Source of the DNA: Syntrophaceae bacterium | GTDB lineage: Bacteria > Desulfobacterota > Syntrophia > Syntrophales > PHBD01 | Direction of reading: 5' to 3' | Length of the DNA: 64,000 nucleotides | Assembly: GCA_013177825.1 (NCBI GenBank) | Contig: JABLXX010000003.1 | Coordinates: 62,001 to 126,000 of the forward strand | Shown here: in pieces, positions 33,386 through 42,155 of the stretch | Position numbering within the stretch: the first letter of the stretch is position 1 | How the letters are laid out: every line of letters starts with the position of its first letter | Notes under the pieces: model-generated | Databases searched by the model: none | Told to the model about the DNA's origin: nothing | What the model saw: only the letters and a program-made list of their open reading frames with translations | Translations under genes and position numbers: made by a program

Positions 33386-33420
33386 GTGCTATTTTCTCCG
33401 AAAACCTGACGGACACCTCC

Positions 33421-34080
33421 ATGATCCAGAACATCCGAAACCGCATCACCGGCGAGGAATTCGACTACCAGGCCCTGCTGGACACCTTGCAGCAGTATGC
33501 CCGTCCGCGTGACAAGATCTCGGATCTCCTCCGGCGGGGCGACATCGTTCGCATCAAGAAGGGCATCTACATTTTCGGCTCCGCTTATGCCCGCAGGCCT
33601 TACTCGCGCGAGATCCTGGCGAACATGCTCTACGGGCCGTCCTATGTTTCCCTCGACTACGCCCTGCACTATCACGGCCTGATCCCGGAGCGGACGGAGG
33701 CCGTCACGTCGATGACCTGCGGCCGGAACAGGCGTTTTGCCACGCCCGTGGGCCTCTTTATCTATCGGTCCGTGCCGTTGGCAGGCTACCCTGAGGGGAT
33801 CGACCGTGTGGAAATCGAAGGAGGACGGGCGTTTCTCATGGCGACGCGGGAAAAGGCACTGGCGGACCGGATCCGGGACGACCGGCGCTCGGGCGTTCGT
33901 TCCATGGGCGACATGCGGCGATATCTCCTGGAAAGCCTGAGGATCGATCCGGCCGGCCTGGCGGGCATGGATCCTTCCCGGCTGGAAGCAATGGCGGGCC
34001 TTTACCGCTCCCGGCGGATCCGCCTCGCCGCTTCCGTCGTACGCCAACTGGGTGGAGAGGAGAAGCTGCCGCATGAATGA
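33421..34080 (+). CDS. AbiEi-type antitoxin/regulator, type IV TA pair 2
   Basis: 219 residues from ATG 33421. An ATG at 33376 is in frame but lies inside the operator palindrome, so it is rejected. The N-terminal winged helix (about 20-55, LDTLQQYARPRDKISDLLRR, then GDIVRIKKGIYIFG) and the following YVSLDYALHYHGLIPE segment are the standard AbiEi_4-type pattern. It controls its own promoter and neutralises the toxin encoded directly downstream (8-base overlap). It is a different subtype from the 340-residue antitoxin of pair 1. Confidence 0.82.
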   Translation: MIQNIRNRITGEEFDYQALLDTLQQYARPRDKISDLLRRGDIVRIKKGIYIFGSAYARRPYSREILANMLYGPSYVSLDYALHYHGLIPERTEAVTSMTCGRNRRFATPVGLFIYRSVPLAGYPEGIDRVEIEGGRAFLMATREKALADRIRDDRRSGVRSMGDMRRYLLESLRIDPAGLAGMDPSRLEAMAGLYRSRRIRLAASVVRQLGGEEKLPHE

Positions 34081-34942
34081 GGCCGTCGCCCGCATGCTGG
34101 CCCGCTACGAATGCCGTCGCCTGGAGGACTATACCCGCGCCCTGCGGGAGATTCTGCAGGAGATGGCCCTGCTCGGCCTCTGGCGGAGCCGTTTTTTTGA
34201 AAAGGCCGCTTTCTACGGCGGAACGGCCCTCCGCATCTTTCACGGGCTGGACCGCTTTTCCGAAGACCTGGATTTTTCGTTGCTGGAACCGGATCCCGGG
34301 TTCGACCTTTCCCGTTACACCAGCTCGCTTGAGCGGGAGATCCGGGCCTTCGGCTTTGACGTTACGGTGCAGGAGAAGGCGAAGCAGGCGGCCGGCCCCG
34401 TTCGGTCGGCATTTCTGAAAGCCGACACCATGCGGCAATTGCTGACCGTTCAGGTCGGGTCGGACCTCGTCCGGGAACTGCCCCGGGGCCAGGCAATCCG
34501 GATCCGCCTCGAGGTCGATACGGATCCGCCCCCGGGTTTTTCAACGGAGGCCAGGTATCTTCTCCATCCGATTCCTTTTACGGTTCGAACGTACGTGCTG
34601 CCGGATCTCTTCGCCGGCAAGATGCACGCCCTCCTGTGCCGCCAGTGGAAGACCCGCGTGAAGGGCCGGGACTGGTATGATTTCGTCTGGTATGCGGCCA
34701 ATCACCCGGAGCTGGATCTGCCGCACCTGGAGCAGCGAATGCGACAGAGCGGCCACTGGAAGGAGCAGGCCCCGATGACGAAGACCGACCTGGACCGGCT
34801 GCTCGTCGCGGCCATCGACCGGCTCGATGTCGATCGCGCCCGGAAGGAGGTGGAGCCTTTCATTCTGAATCCCGAGGCCCTGACGGTCTGGTCCCGCGAT
34901 TTTTTTCTCGATGTCGCCGGCCGGATCCGCATTCAATCATAA
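34073..34942 (+). CDS. AbiEii-type nucleotidyltransferase toxin, type IV TA pair 2
   Basis: 289 residues from ATG 34073, with GAGAGGAG about ten bases upstream. The nucleotidyltransferase motif is AFYGGTALRIFHGLDRFSED then LDFSL, i.e. GG-T-A...S-x-D-x-D, followed by DLFAGKMHALLCR and RDWYDFVWY, the conserved middle motifs of AbiEii proteins. The start overlaps the antitoxin stop (ATGAATGA), so the pair is translationally coupled. Toxins of this family transfer nucleotides to essential RNAs and cause abortive infection. Confidence 0.87.
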   Translation: MNEAVARMLARYECRRLEDYTRALREILQEMALLGLWRSRFFEKAAFYGGTALRIFHGLDRFSEDLDFSLLEPDPGFDLSRYTSSLEREIRAFGFDVTVQEKAKQAAGPVRSAFLKADTMRQLLTVQVGSDLVRELPRGQAIRIRLEVDTDPPPGFSTEARYLLHPIPFTVRTYVLPDLFAGKMHALLCRQWKTRVKGRDWYDFVWYAANHPELDLPHLEQRMRQSGHWKEQAPMTKTDLDRLLVAAIDRLDVDRARKEVEPFILNPEALTVWSRDFFLDVAGRIRIQS

Positions 34943-34981
34943 GGAGGCTGACCCCTTGTTCGCCCATTCTCAGGCAACAGC

Positions 34982-35010
34982 CATGAATCGGATTTGAAAT
35001 CCGCTTCATG
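34982..35010. repeat. CGGATTT-G-AAATCCG palindrome
   Basis: ATGAA-T-CGGATTT and AAATCCG-C-TTCAT form a long hairpin with one central base and one mismatched pair. It lies between the toxin gene and the acyl-CoA ligase gene and lacks a T run. Its core is the same as in the intergenic palindrome family. Confidence 0.65.
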
Positions 35011-35044
35011 CCGATCGAATCCCTTTTTTCGGAGGAGGTACGAC

Positions 35045-36739
35045 GTGGCTGACTTTCCCTGGTTCAAAAACTACGACGCGGGGGTGCCCCGCACCCTGGA
35101 GCCCTACCCAGACCGGACCCTGCTGGATCAGGTGTACGACACGGCAAGGCAGCGCCCGGGACACACGATGATGTGGTTCAAGGGAACCGTCATCACCTAC
35201 GGGCAGTTCCGGGCGCACGTGGAAGGAGTGGCGCGGGCGCTCGCCGGGCTCGGCGTGAAGAAGGGCGACCGCGTGGCCCTCATGATGCCCAACATCCCCC
35301 AAATGCTCATCTGCCAGTTCGCCGTCTGGAAAGCCGGGGGCGTTGCGGTGCCGGTCAACCCGCTCTACAACGAAGCCGAGCTTGTGCACACGGTGAAGGA
35401 CTCCGGGGCGGAGATCGCCATCGTCATGACCCCGTTCTACCGCCTGCTGAAGAGCGTCCAGGGCCGGGCCGGCGTGAAGACGATCATCGCCACGTCGGTC
35501 AAGGAGTACCTGGCGCCGCTGAAGCGCTTCCTCTTCGGGCTCCTGATGGAGAAGAAGCAGGGACACCATGTGGAGATCGAGGCGGGCGACCTGTGGCTCC
35601 AGGATGCAATCCGGAAGTACGCAGGCGCCCCGATTCCCGACGTGAAGCTGAGTCAGGACGACACCGGGCTGATCCTCTTCAGCGGGGGAACCACGGGCAC
35701 GCCCAAGGGCGTCATGATCTCCCACGGAAGCATCTTCAAGAACGGCATGCAGACGCGCGCCTGGTTTTCCACGCTGCTTACGGACTGGGACGACGTCACG
35801 ATTCTCCTGATGCCGCTCTTCCACATCTACGGCAACATCATCCTGGTCTCGACCCTGCTGCATGCGCGGGTGCCCATCGTCCTGGTGCCCAATCCCCGGG
35901 ACGTTCCCGACCTCTTGTCCACCATCCGGACGACCCGGCCGCGGTTCTTCCCGGGCATCGCCACGCTGTTCATCGGCCTGATGAACAACCCGGATGTGAA
36001 ATCGGGCAAGATCGATTTCCGGTCCATGAAGATGTGCGTGGCCGCCGCCGCGCCGCTCCTGCCGGAGACCAAGAAAAGCTGGGAGGCCCTCACCGGCGGG
36101 AAGCTCGTCGAGGCCTACGGCCTGACGGAATCGGGCATCATCGCCATGGGACCGATCCTGGGAAAATGGAAGGAAGGGGCCGTCGGACTGCCCACCCCGG
36201 ACGTGGAGGTGAAGATCGTTGACATCCTCGCCGGCGAGAAGGAGATGCCGACCGGGGAAACCGGCGAGATCGCAATCCGGTCGCCACAGATCATGCAGGG
36301 CTACCGGAACAACCCGGAGGCCACCGCGGAGATGCTGCGTGGCGGCTGGCTGTATACCGGCGACGTCGGCCACCTGGACGAGGACGGCTACCTGTTCATC
36401 ACCTCGCGCAAGAAGGAGTTGATCAAGCCCAGCGGCCACCAGGTCTTCCCTGGGGAGGTGGAGGAGGTCGTCGCGAGGCACCCGGCCGTGCTCGAGGTGG
36501 GCGTGGCCGGCGTCCGGGACCCCGAGCAGGGGGAGGCCGTTAAGGCCTGGGTTGTGCTGAAACCGGACCAGAGGTGCACCGCCGAAGAGCTGCAGGCCTT
36601 CTGCAAGGAGAGCCTGACGGCCTACAAGGTGCCCCGGTACGTCGAATTCCGCGAAATGCTTCCCAAGTCGCTGATCGGGAAGGTGCTGCGGCGCGTGCTC
36701 CAGGAGGAGGAAGAGAAGAAACAGCAGTCGGGAAGATAG
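35045..36739 (+). CDS. AMP-forming long-chain fatty acid-CoA ligase family enzyme
   Basis: 564 residues from GTG 35045, chosen because GGAGGAGG lies six bases upstream; the frame extends further up but has no other site. ANL motifs are clear: FSGGTTGTPKGVMISH (about 216-231), EAYGLTESG, the YTGDVGHLDEDGYLF hinge and the late KSLIGKVLRR with the catalytic lysine. It activates a carboxylic acid to its CoA thioester. A stretch rich in lysine at about 170-190 (LMEKKQGHHVE) is a family-variable insert. The substrate cannot be told; the other ligase in this window (8953) is only distantly similar. Confidence 0.87.
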   Translation: MADFPWFKNYDAGVPRTLEPYPDRTLLDQVYDTARQRPGHTMMWFKGTVITYGQFRAHVEGVARALAGLGVKKGDRVALMMPNIPQMLICQFAVWKAGGVAVPVNPLYNEAELVHTVKDSGAEIAIVMTPFYRLLKSVQGRAGVKTIIATSVKEYLAPLKRFLFGLLMEKKQGHHVEIEAGDLWLQDAIRKYAGAPIPDVKLSQDDTGLILFSGGTTGTPKGVMISHGSIFKNGMQTRAWFSTLLTDWDDVTILLMPLFHIYGNIILVSTLLHARVPIVLVPNPRDVPDLLSTIRTTRPRFFPGIATLFIGLMNNPDVKSGKIDFRSMKMCVAAAAPLLPETKKSWEALTGGKLVEAYGLTESGIIAMGPILGKWKEGAVGLPTPDVEVKIVDILAGEKEMPTGETGEIAIRSPQIMQGYRNNPEATAEMLRGGWLYTGDVGHLDEDGYLFITSRKKELIKPSGHQVFPGEVEEVVARHPAVLEVGVAGVRDPEQGEAVKAWVVLKPDQRCTAEELQAFCKESLTAYKVPRYVEFREMLPKSLIGKVLRRVLQEEEEKKQQSGR

Positions 36740-36812
36740 GTCAGGTCGATTGTGCACTGCATATAATCTGGCCAATTTTTATATAAAATCAATAATCAAC
36801 AGGAGGTCGCGC

Positions 36813-37724
36813 ATGGATTGGAGGAAAGAGAAACACACGTATCTGGCTGTTGTGGTCTTATGCAGCCTGGGCCTGCTCCTGCTGGCATTCGGCGAAGCTT
36901 TTGCGGAGCCGTCCACGGCACAGGTAAAGAAGATGTGGGAAGGGCAGAACAACGTCAAGGACCGTGTTCTCAGCATCAAGCGCATGGGCGGACAGCGCAC
37001 GACCAATCAGCTTGACGGCAAGCACTACATCACCCCCGTGGGAACCTGCTGGGACTATGACATCGTCGAGCTGCAGAAATGCGGCTGCCGGCTCTTCCTG
37101 AAGGCCAGCGCCTGCTGCCGCAGGGGATCGTCACGGGAATGCGAGATGCGGGTCGGCAACTCGAAGATGGTGGACTGCTCCCCTTACGGGAAGCCGAAAT
37201 TCGGGCTCGCGGGCAACACCGAGCCCGCCGACTGCAAGACGCAACGCATGCAGTCCGAGTGCTGGCACCGCAAAGACCTGCTTTTCGGAGCCGGTGTCGT
37301 CATCGGACCATGCATGGGAAGCAATGAGAAACAGGACTGGCCGCCCACATTCACCTGCCCCAAAGGCCAGGCAGCCGTTCAGGATTTTCTGAATAAAAAG
37401 TGCGGGCCGACACCGGAAGACTGCGGTTGCACAATCGTCGAAGAGTGCTCATCCGAAGGAGGGCTGAAGTGCTACAACGATTGGAAATCGAACAAGGCCG
37501 CCGTCGATTGTTTCTACAATCCCATCTATAAATCGGGTTACGAACAGGATAAATGCTACAAGGCCGTGATGGCGGGCGGCTCTTCCGAGGGTGCGAAGGA
37601 AGCTGCCGCCGGTGCTGCCGACTCGGTGAAGGAAGAGGCCTCCAGTAGCGGAAGCGCGGCAAAGTCAAAGGCCGGAAGTGTTGCCGACACGGCCGTGGAC
37701 GCCTTGAAGAGGATCTGGAAGTAA
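36813..37724 (+). CDS. secreted cysteine-rich protein, unknown function
   Basis: 303 residues, AGGAGG before ATG 36813. A signal peptide (about 9-29, LAVVVLCSLGLLLLAFGEAF) is followed by a domain with about 20 cysteines between residues 75 and 250, including CGCRLFLKASACC, CGC and CxxE-type clusters. In the periplasm or outside these would form disulfides or bind metal. The last 60 residues are rich in A, S, G, K and E and could be an amphipathic or surface tail ending in a helix (VDALKRIWK). No family is recognised. It is a single gene with an AT-rich promoter region. Confidence 0.65.
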   Translation: MDWRKEKHTYLAVVVLCSLGLLLLAFGEAFAEPSTAQVKKMWEGQNNVKDRVLSIKRMGGQRTTNQLDGKHYITPVGTCWDYDIVELQKCGCRLFLKASACCRRGSSRECEMRVGNSKMVDCSPYGKPKFGLAGNTEPADCKTQRMQSECWHRKDLLFGAGVVIGPCMGSNEKQDWPPTFTCPKGQAAVQDFLNKKCGPTPEDCGCTIVEECSSEGGLKCYNDWKSNKAAVDCFYNPIYKSGYEQDKCYKAVMAGGSSEGAKEAAAGAADSVKEEASSSGSAAKSKAGSVADTAVDALKRIWK

Positions 37725-37760
37725 TTCGATCCGCGGTTCGGTCCGGGGCTTCGGCGGCAC

Positions 37761-38726
37761 TCACCAGCCGCCGGACGCCCCGCCGCCGCCGGAGGATCCG
37801 CCGCCGCCGGAGAAGCTCGATCCTCCGGAAAAGCTCGATCCGGAACCGCCCCCGGATGTGAACGTGAATCCGCCGATGGTGGCGCTTCCCTTGGTGTTGA
37901 ACCCATCCTTCAGCTTCTTGCCCAGGTTCGACCTGGCGAGCAGGATCTTGGCGATGGGGAACCCGATCACGTAGGTTCCCAGCAGGTAGAACGCGCCGGT
38001 CGTGCCGACGACGACAATCGGAAACATGGCCCAGAACGGGATCAGGAAGAAGTAGAGGAACCAGCCCGCTCCGGGCGTCAGGACGCCGATCACCGTAAAC
38101 AGGCCGATGATGCCGAAAATGAAGGCGCCCAGCAGGATGCGCTCGATGATGGAAAGCTCCGGTCCTTCCAGCACAAAGCCGGACGAGGCGGGCTTCCGGC
38201 CGGCTCCCGTTTCCCCGGACGCCGTCTCTCCGGCATCGGGCCCCTTGCCCCCCTCCAGCACGCCGATCACCTCTTTAACGCCCGCCGCGACGCCGCCGTT
38301 GTAATCCCCGTCCTTGAAACGGGGTGTCATGGCGGTCCGGATGATCCGGCCGGCCATGCCGTCGGTGAGCGTGCCTTCGAGGCCGTATCCAACCTCGATG
38401 CGCATGCGCCGGTCGTTGGGCACGACAACGATCAGGATGCCGTTGTCCTTCCCTTTCCGGCCGAGCTTCCATGACTCGAAGACACGGACGGCGTAATCCT
38501 CGATGCTCTCCTCCACGATCGTGGGCACGGTGAGCACGGCGATCTGGTTGCTCGTCCGCTCCTCGTGGCTTTTGAGCTGTTCGGTCAGCGAGCGGCGCAC
38601 CTCCGGCGAGAGAATCTCCGCATTGTCGGTCACGCGGCCGGAGAGGTAGGGGACGTCCGCGGCCGCGGCGAGCACGGCCGCCAGGAGAATCGCCGCAATG
38701 AGTGCAAGTCGCAGGGCTTTTCTCAT
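37761..38726 (-). CDS. TPM-domain membrane protein (YgcG-like)
   Basis: 321 residues. A signal peptide is followed by a TPM domain (about 24-160): YLSGRVTDNAEILSPEVR, then TSNQIAVLTVPTI, ...GILIVVVPNDRRMRIEVGYG and a GLEG-x-L-T motif. Two hydrophobic helices follow (about 195-255), then a C-terminal Gly/Ser tail (GGGSSFSGGSSFSGGG...). This layout is typical of YgcG-type proteins. TPM domains are linked to photosystem repair in plants and to unknown envelope functions in bacteria. It overlaps the next gene by four bases; the LemA gene often found upstream is missing. Confidence 0.82.
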   Translation of the reverse strand: MRKALRLALIAAILLAAVLAAAADVPYLSGRVTDNAEILSPEVRRSLTEQLKSHEERTSNQIAVLTVPTIVEESIEDYAVRVFESWKLGRKGKDNGILIVVVPNDRRMRIEVGYGLEGTLTDGMAGRIIRTAMTPRFKDGDYNGGVAAGVKEVIGVLEGGKGPDAGETASGETGAGRKPASSGFVLEGPELSIIERILLGAFIFGIIGLFTVIGVLTPGAGWFLYFFLIPFWAMFPIVVVGTTGAFYLLGTYVIGFPIAKILLARSNLGKKLKDGFNTKGSATIGGFTFTSGGGSGSSFSGGSSFSGGGGSSGGGGASGGW

Positions 38727-39361
38727 GGACCCTTCTCCTCGATGACCCCGTCGGGAAGCTCGTTTTCCACGGGTTCCCCGGTTGCTGTGCGGGCCAGAAA
38801 CTCCTGCAGGGCATCCAGCCCGTCTTCCAGGGCGCGGGAGACCTGGCCGCCCTTGAGGGAAGCCGTCATCCGCGCAATGACCGCCTGCAGGTCGTCCCTG
38901 CTCAGTCGCCGGCCTGTTCCCGTGTCGGGAAGGATGACCACCTGCCGCTCGAACAGGCTGACGAGGAGCAGAATGCCCGTCCGCCTGCGGGTGGCGAAGA
39001 TTTCACGGGAGAGGAAAAGGTCCGAGGCGGATTGCCGCACCTCGTCGGAAGCGCGATGCGTGTCGAGGAAGAGCCGGGCGAAAGCGGGAAGGCAAACGCA
39101 CAGGAGGGCGCAGGCGACGCCGGCTGCAAGCGTCAGTGCCAGGGAGAGCATGACCTCGGATCCCGAATACCATCCGGGCTGCAGCATCGCCCCTGCGGAA
39201 ACCGCGAGTCCTGCGACGGCCGATCCCAGGGCGAAGGCCTTCCACGGCAGTTCGGGATAGGAGTCGCACCGTTCGACGACCGCCAGGACGATCTGGGCGC
39301 CGGTCCGCTTTTCCGCTTCCGCGATCCGGGGATCGAGATGGGTAAGATCGTGTGTTTTCAC
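38723..39361 (-). CDS. second TPM-domain membrane protein
   Basis: 212 residues from GTG 39361. A short TPM-like start (HLDPRIAEAEKRTGAQIVLA), two membrane helices (about 45-95), and a second TPM part (FATRRRTGILLLVSLFERQV, VILPDTGTG). In many genomes it follows the YgcG-like protein; here it is transcribed first and overlaps it by four bases. The upstream -10 box ends six bases before the start codon, so the mRNA probably has no 5' leader and no Shine-Dalgarno sequence is seen. Confidence 0.78.
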   Translation of the reverse strand: MKTHDLTHLDPRIAEAEKRTGAQIVLAVVERCDSYPELPWKAFALGSAVAGLAVSAGAMLQPGWYSGSEVMLSLALTLAAGVACALLCVCLPAFARLFLDTHRASDEVRQSASDLFLSREIFATRRRTGILLLVSLFERQVVILPDTGTGRRLSRDDLQAVIARMTASLKGGQVSRALEDGLDALQEFLARTATGEPVENELPDGVIEEKGP

Positions 39362-39367
39362 GGAGCG

Positions 39368-39396
39368 AGTATAAAAAGCGCTTCCTTATGTGTCAA
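39368..39396 (-). promoter_or_regulatory. sigma-70 promoter of the TPM gene pair
   Basis: On the minus strand TTGACA (39396-39391), 17 bases, then TATACT (39373-39368). This is near-consensus. The start codon GTG begins at 39361, seven bases past the -10 box, so transcription should begin at the start codon itself. Confidence 0.8.
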
Positions 39397-39491
39397 TTTA
39401 ATTAGTCATTCGGAGGTGTTTTGATTACTATTCGGAACAGACCTGGGCAAGAGCCGGGCATTCCAACTCCAACGTTTCTGTTCCTATTTGA

Positions 39492-39520
39492 TTGACACGC
39501 AGGACCGATCTTCATACACT
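39492..39520 (+). promoter_or_regulatory. sigma-70 promoter for the exported-protein gene at 39603
   Basis: TTGACA (39492-39497), 17 bases, TACACT (39515-39520). It gives a leader of about 75 bases before the start codon. Together with the minus-strand promoter it forms a divergent promoter pair. Confidence 0.7.
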
Positions 39521-39602
39521 CCGCGTAAATATCGGAAAAGGAACGGGTTTGTTCATGCGGGGCAACAATGAACCAACTCGTTTCGGGAGACAGAGGACGA
39601 CC

Positions 39603-40583
39603 ATGAAAAAGACGTTCCCGGCCGTGATCGTTGCGGTGCTTCTGGCGGTAAGCTGCGGGCATGCGTTCGGTGAAACGGCCGGCGAGCCGGATATCCAGGA
39701 TCTGGTCCGGCTGGCGCCCCGCATCTCCCTGGAGGACGGGAAAATCTCGACCTTCGAGGTCAGAGGCACCCTCGACATCGACGGCATTCTGCTGCGGTTC
39801 ATGGTCGCGGGGAAACAGCCCGGCAGGCACAGCCTGTATGTCCTGGACCCCCGCGACGGGATGCCGATCCTGGTCGGTGCCGGGAAGTCCTACCTGTTTT
39901 ACGATCCTGTCGCCTCGGAAGTCCTGCTGGGCAAGGCGGCGCCGCAGTTTGTCCTTCGGATGGATTCCGCCGACGAGAGCCTGAAGCTTGGATTCGGGGT
40001 TCATCAGCCGGAGGACGGCAAGGGGAACAGGGAAGAGGCAAGGCCCGACGACGTGGTCGTCGACCTCCGTTCCGTCATGGCCGGGGCGGATCAGGCAGTA
40101 GGGATTGCCAAGGCGGAGGGAAACCGCTTTGTCGTCGAGGGGAAGACCCGGCGGGGGGGACGGTTTCTGGCGTACGTGACGCCGTCGAGAAGCGAGGGTC
40201 CCTTCAGCCGTGTCGAGTTCTTCAAGGCCGACATCAACGCGGCCCGGCCGTTCCTCGTCCTGGATGAAATCGCGCTGAACCGGCCGCTCCCGGACGAACG
40301 CTTTGCTCTCTCCGAAGAGAAGCTGCTGGCCGCCGTTCCCGCCGCCAGGCGGGTGTCGGATGACATGACGGTCAAGAGGGACGTCTCGCTCGGCGCCTTC
40401 TACCAGGCCCTCGTGACCCGTTTTGTCCTGGCGGATCCGGCGAACCACAGGCTGAAGCCGGTCGTCGAGAAGATGGCCCGGCATGTCATCGACTGGGAGC
40501 AGGTGAAGAAAAAGGACGCGGCGATTGCGCCGGTCCTGATGGCCGTTTTCAAAGATCTGGCAGTTGGATCGGTCAGGCCGTAG
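39603..40583 (+). CDS. exported protein of unknown function
   Basis: 326 residues from ATG 39603 with a signal peptide (KKTFPAVIVAVLLAVSCGHAFG). The mature part is beta-rich for about 200 residues (ISTFEVRGTLDIDGILLRFM, FVLRMDSADESLKLGFG) and helical at the end. A strong hairpin follows the gene. The family is not recognised; a distant resemblance to lipoprotein-carrier-like half-barrels (LolA/DUF4412) is possible but weak. Confidence 0.65.
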   Translation: MKKTFPAVIVAVLLAVSCGHAFGETAGEPDIQDLVRLAPRISLEDGKISTFEVRGTLDIDGILLRFMVAGKQPGRHSLYVLDPRDGMPILVGAGKSYLFYDPVASEVLLGKAAPQFVLRMDSADESLKLGFGVHQPEDGKGNREEARPDDVVVDLRSVMAGADQAVGIAKAEGNRFVVEGKTRRGGRFLAYVTPSRSEGPFSRVEFFKADINAARPFLVLDEIALNRPLPDERFALSEEKLLAAVPAARRVSDDMTVKRDVSLGAFYQALVTRFVLADPANHRLKPVVEKMARHVIDWEQVKKKDAAIAPVLMAVFKDLAVGSVRP

Positions 40584-40592
40584 CGCCGAAGC

Positions 40593-40634
40593 GCCATGAA
40601 AGGGGACGGATGTTATTCCGCCCCCTTTCATGGC
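40593..40634 (+). terminator. very strong hairpin (17-bp stem)
   Basis: GCCATGAAAGGGG-A-CGG pairs with CCG-C-CCCCTTTCATGGC with one mismatch and an eight-base loop. It contains the GGGGACGG core of the palindrome family and separates the exported-protein gene from the next gene. No T run follows. Confidence 0.65.
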
Positions 40635-40667
40635 ATGGTCGTTATCAGGATGAACGGAGACGACGGG

Positions 40668-41171
40668 ATGTTGAATATCAGAAACGAACCCAGGTACAAA
40701 GGCAGGCTGATCAGGGCAATACGGTCGACACTGGAGCATCGGGCCACCTGGCTGTATCTTCTCCTGGACGAAGCGGAAAAGCAGGGCATCCGGACGGAGG
40801 AATTCGCGAAAGCGGCGATCATGCGATGCGGGTGCTTCCAGGGCGAGCAGCTCGTTGCCGATGCGCGCACCCAAAGCCTGAAAGGGCTGAAGAAAAAGCT
40901 TTTCACCCTGCCGGCGAGGATTGTCTTCGAGATGAAGATCCTGTCCTGCACGGACGACCGGCTGGAGATCGACTTTCACTATTGTCCGCTCATGGCGGCA
41001 TGGCAGTACTGGGGAGCTTCGGATGATCAGATCGCAAGGCTCTGCGATATCACCATGCAGGGAGACCGGGGCATTGCCGCGTCATTCGGCTGCGAACTGG
41101 AGCTGGGCAGGACCATCGCCAAGGGGTATGACCGGTGTGAGATCCGGTTCAAAAGGCTGAAAGAGGGATAA
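40668..41171 (+). CDS. ATC hydrolase-like protein (L-2-amino-thiazoline-4-carboxylate hydrolase family)
   Basis: 167 residues from ATG 40668, preferred over in-frame starts at 40596 and 40635, which would lie in the hairpin; GGAGA is upstream. The conserved motif FHYCPLMAAWQYWG, a helical N terminus and the late DRCEIRFKR match the PF14196 family of small proteins with a conserved CPL motif. The named member hydrolyses 2-amino-thiazoline-4-carboxylate to cysteine, but most members are uncharacterised. The assignment is to the family, not to the activity. Confidence 0.65.
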   Translation: MLNIRNEPRYKGRLIRAIRSTLEHRATWLYLLLDEAEKQGIRTEEFAKAAIMRCGCFQGEQLVADARTQSLKGLKKKLFTLPARIVFEMKILSCTDDRLEIDFHYCPLMAAWQYWGASDDQIARLCDITMQGDRGIAASFGCELELGRTIAKGYDRCEIRFKRLKEG

Positions 41172-41229
41172 AGGAGCCGGGCATTTTTTCGCAAGGCAAA
41201 AAACATCTGACCATTTTTTGGGAGGGCGT

Positions 41230-41571
41230 ATGAAAAGAGCGCATCGGATCGTATTCGCGGTGGCGGCGGCCGTCGTGCTGTTTGCGGCCGTGTCCGTCCT
41301 CTGTCCCGTGGCGGCCCAGGCCAGATCGGCCGTGGCCGTGGAAGGTGCGAAGTTCGAGACGGCCGGTTCGATCAGGGACAACCTGAAGATCTATGCCGGC
41401 AAGAACGTGGTGATTCACCTCCGTTCGGGGAAAACCCTTCAGGGTTCCGTCAAATCCATCGGCGATCACCTGATCCACCTGGAGAAGCTGTCCGGCCGGG
41501 ATTTTTATGACGCCCTGATCCGCCTCGAAGACATCACTGCCTTCGAGGCCCGGTTCCGGGAACTGAAGTGA
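41230..41571 (+). CDS. exported small protein with Sm/LSm-like fold
   Basis: 113 residues from ATG 41230, GGGAGGG upstream. A signal peptide (about 5-32) is followed by a 60-residue beta domain: NLKIYAGKNVVIHLRSGKTL, then GSVKSIGDHLIHLEKL and ALIRLEDITAFE. The alternation and the G-x-x-L-x-G step look like an Hfq/LSm-type beta barrel. In the periplasm such a fold would not act on RNA; its role is unknown. It begins a run of exported-protein genes. Confidence 0.65.
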   Translation: MKRAHRIVFAVAAAVVLFAAVSVLCPVAAQARSAVAVEGAKFETAGSIRDNLKIYAGKNVVIHLRSGKTLQGSVKSIGDHLIHLEKLSGRDFYDALIRLEDITAFEARFRELK

Positions 41572-41608
41572 CAATCCAGAGACATTGAATCGAAACAGGT
41601 GAACCGTC

Positions 41609-42097
41609 ATGAAGAAGTACCTCGTGGTGACCGGCGTCGCAATCCTGCTGGTAATCGTGTTGATCGGGTGGTGGATCGTCAGTCGCCCCGAGCGCGGGAC
41701 GACCGGCTCGGTGAGCACCCAGTTCCGGTGGATCGGTCCCAATGACAAGATCGTCGTGGACGGCTTCGACGATCCCAAGGTGCAGGGCGTGGCCTGCCAT
41801 ATCTCCCGGGCCCAGACCGGCGGCGTCAAAGGCGCCATGGGCGTGGCGGAGGATACGAGCGACGCCGGCATTGCCTGCCGCCAGATCGGGCCGATCCGGT
41901 TCGTGGGAGAGCTCAAGGACGGTGAGCGCGTCTTTGACGAACAGCGCAGCCTTGTTTTCAAGTCGCTTCAAGTCGTTCGTTTCTATGACCGCAAACGCAA
42001 CGTTCTGGTCTACGTATCCTACAGCGACCGGATCATCTCGGGCAGTCCGAAGAACAGCATCAGCACGGTGCCCATCATGGGATGGCAGTCTCCATGA
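41609..42097 (+). CDS. creA: CreA family exported protein
   Basis: 162 residues with an N-terminal membrane anchor or signal ([20 protein letters not shown]). The CreA pattern is clear: [52 protein letters not shown] and [15 protein letters not shown]. CreA is a conserved periplasmic or inner-membrane protein of unknown function, near creBCD in enterobacteria. Here it is among other exported proteins, without creBCD. Confidence 0.88.
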   Translation: MKKYLVVTGVAILLVIVLIGWWIVSRPERGTTGSVSTQFRWIGPNDKIVVDGFDDPKVQGVACHISRAQTGGVKGAMGVAEDTSDAGIACRQIGPIRFVGELKDGERVFDEQRSLVFKSLQVVRFYDRKRNVLVYVSYSDRIISGSPKNSISTVPIMGWQSP

Positions 42098-42155
42098 CCC
42101 CTCTCTGAAATCGGCCGCGTTCCGGAGCCGGCCGGGAAAGTCGAGGTTTGAGGCA

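Noticed and set aside
33376-33420. Earlier ATG (33376) as start of the AbiEi antitoxin of pair 2
   Set aside because: It lies inside the operator palindrome; the added residues are not family-like.
37761-37860. GGC/TCC-rich repeats as a DNA repeat element
   Set aside because: They encode the Gly/Ser tail of the TPM protein, a known feature of YgcG-like proteins.
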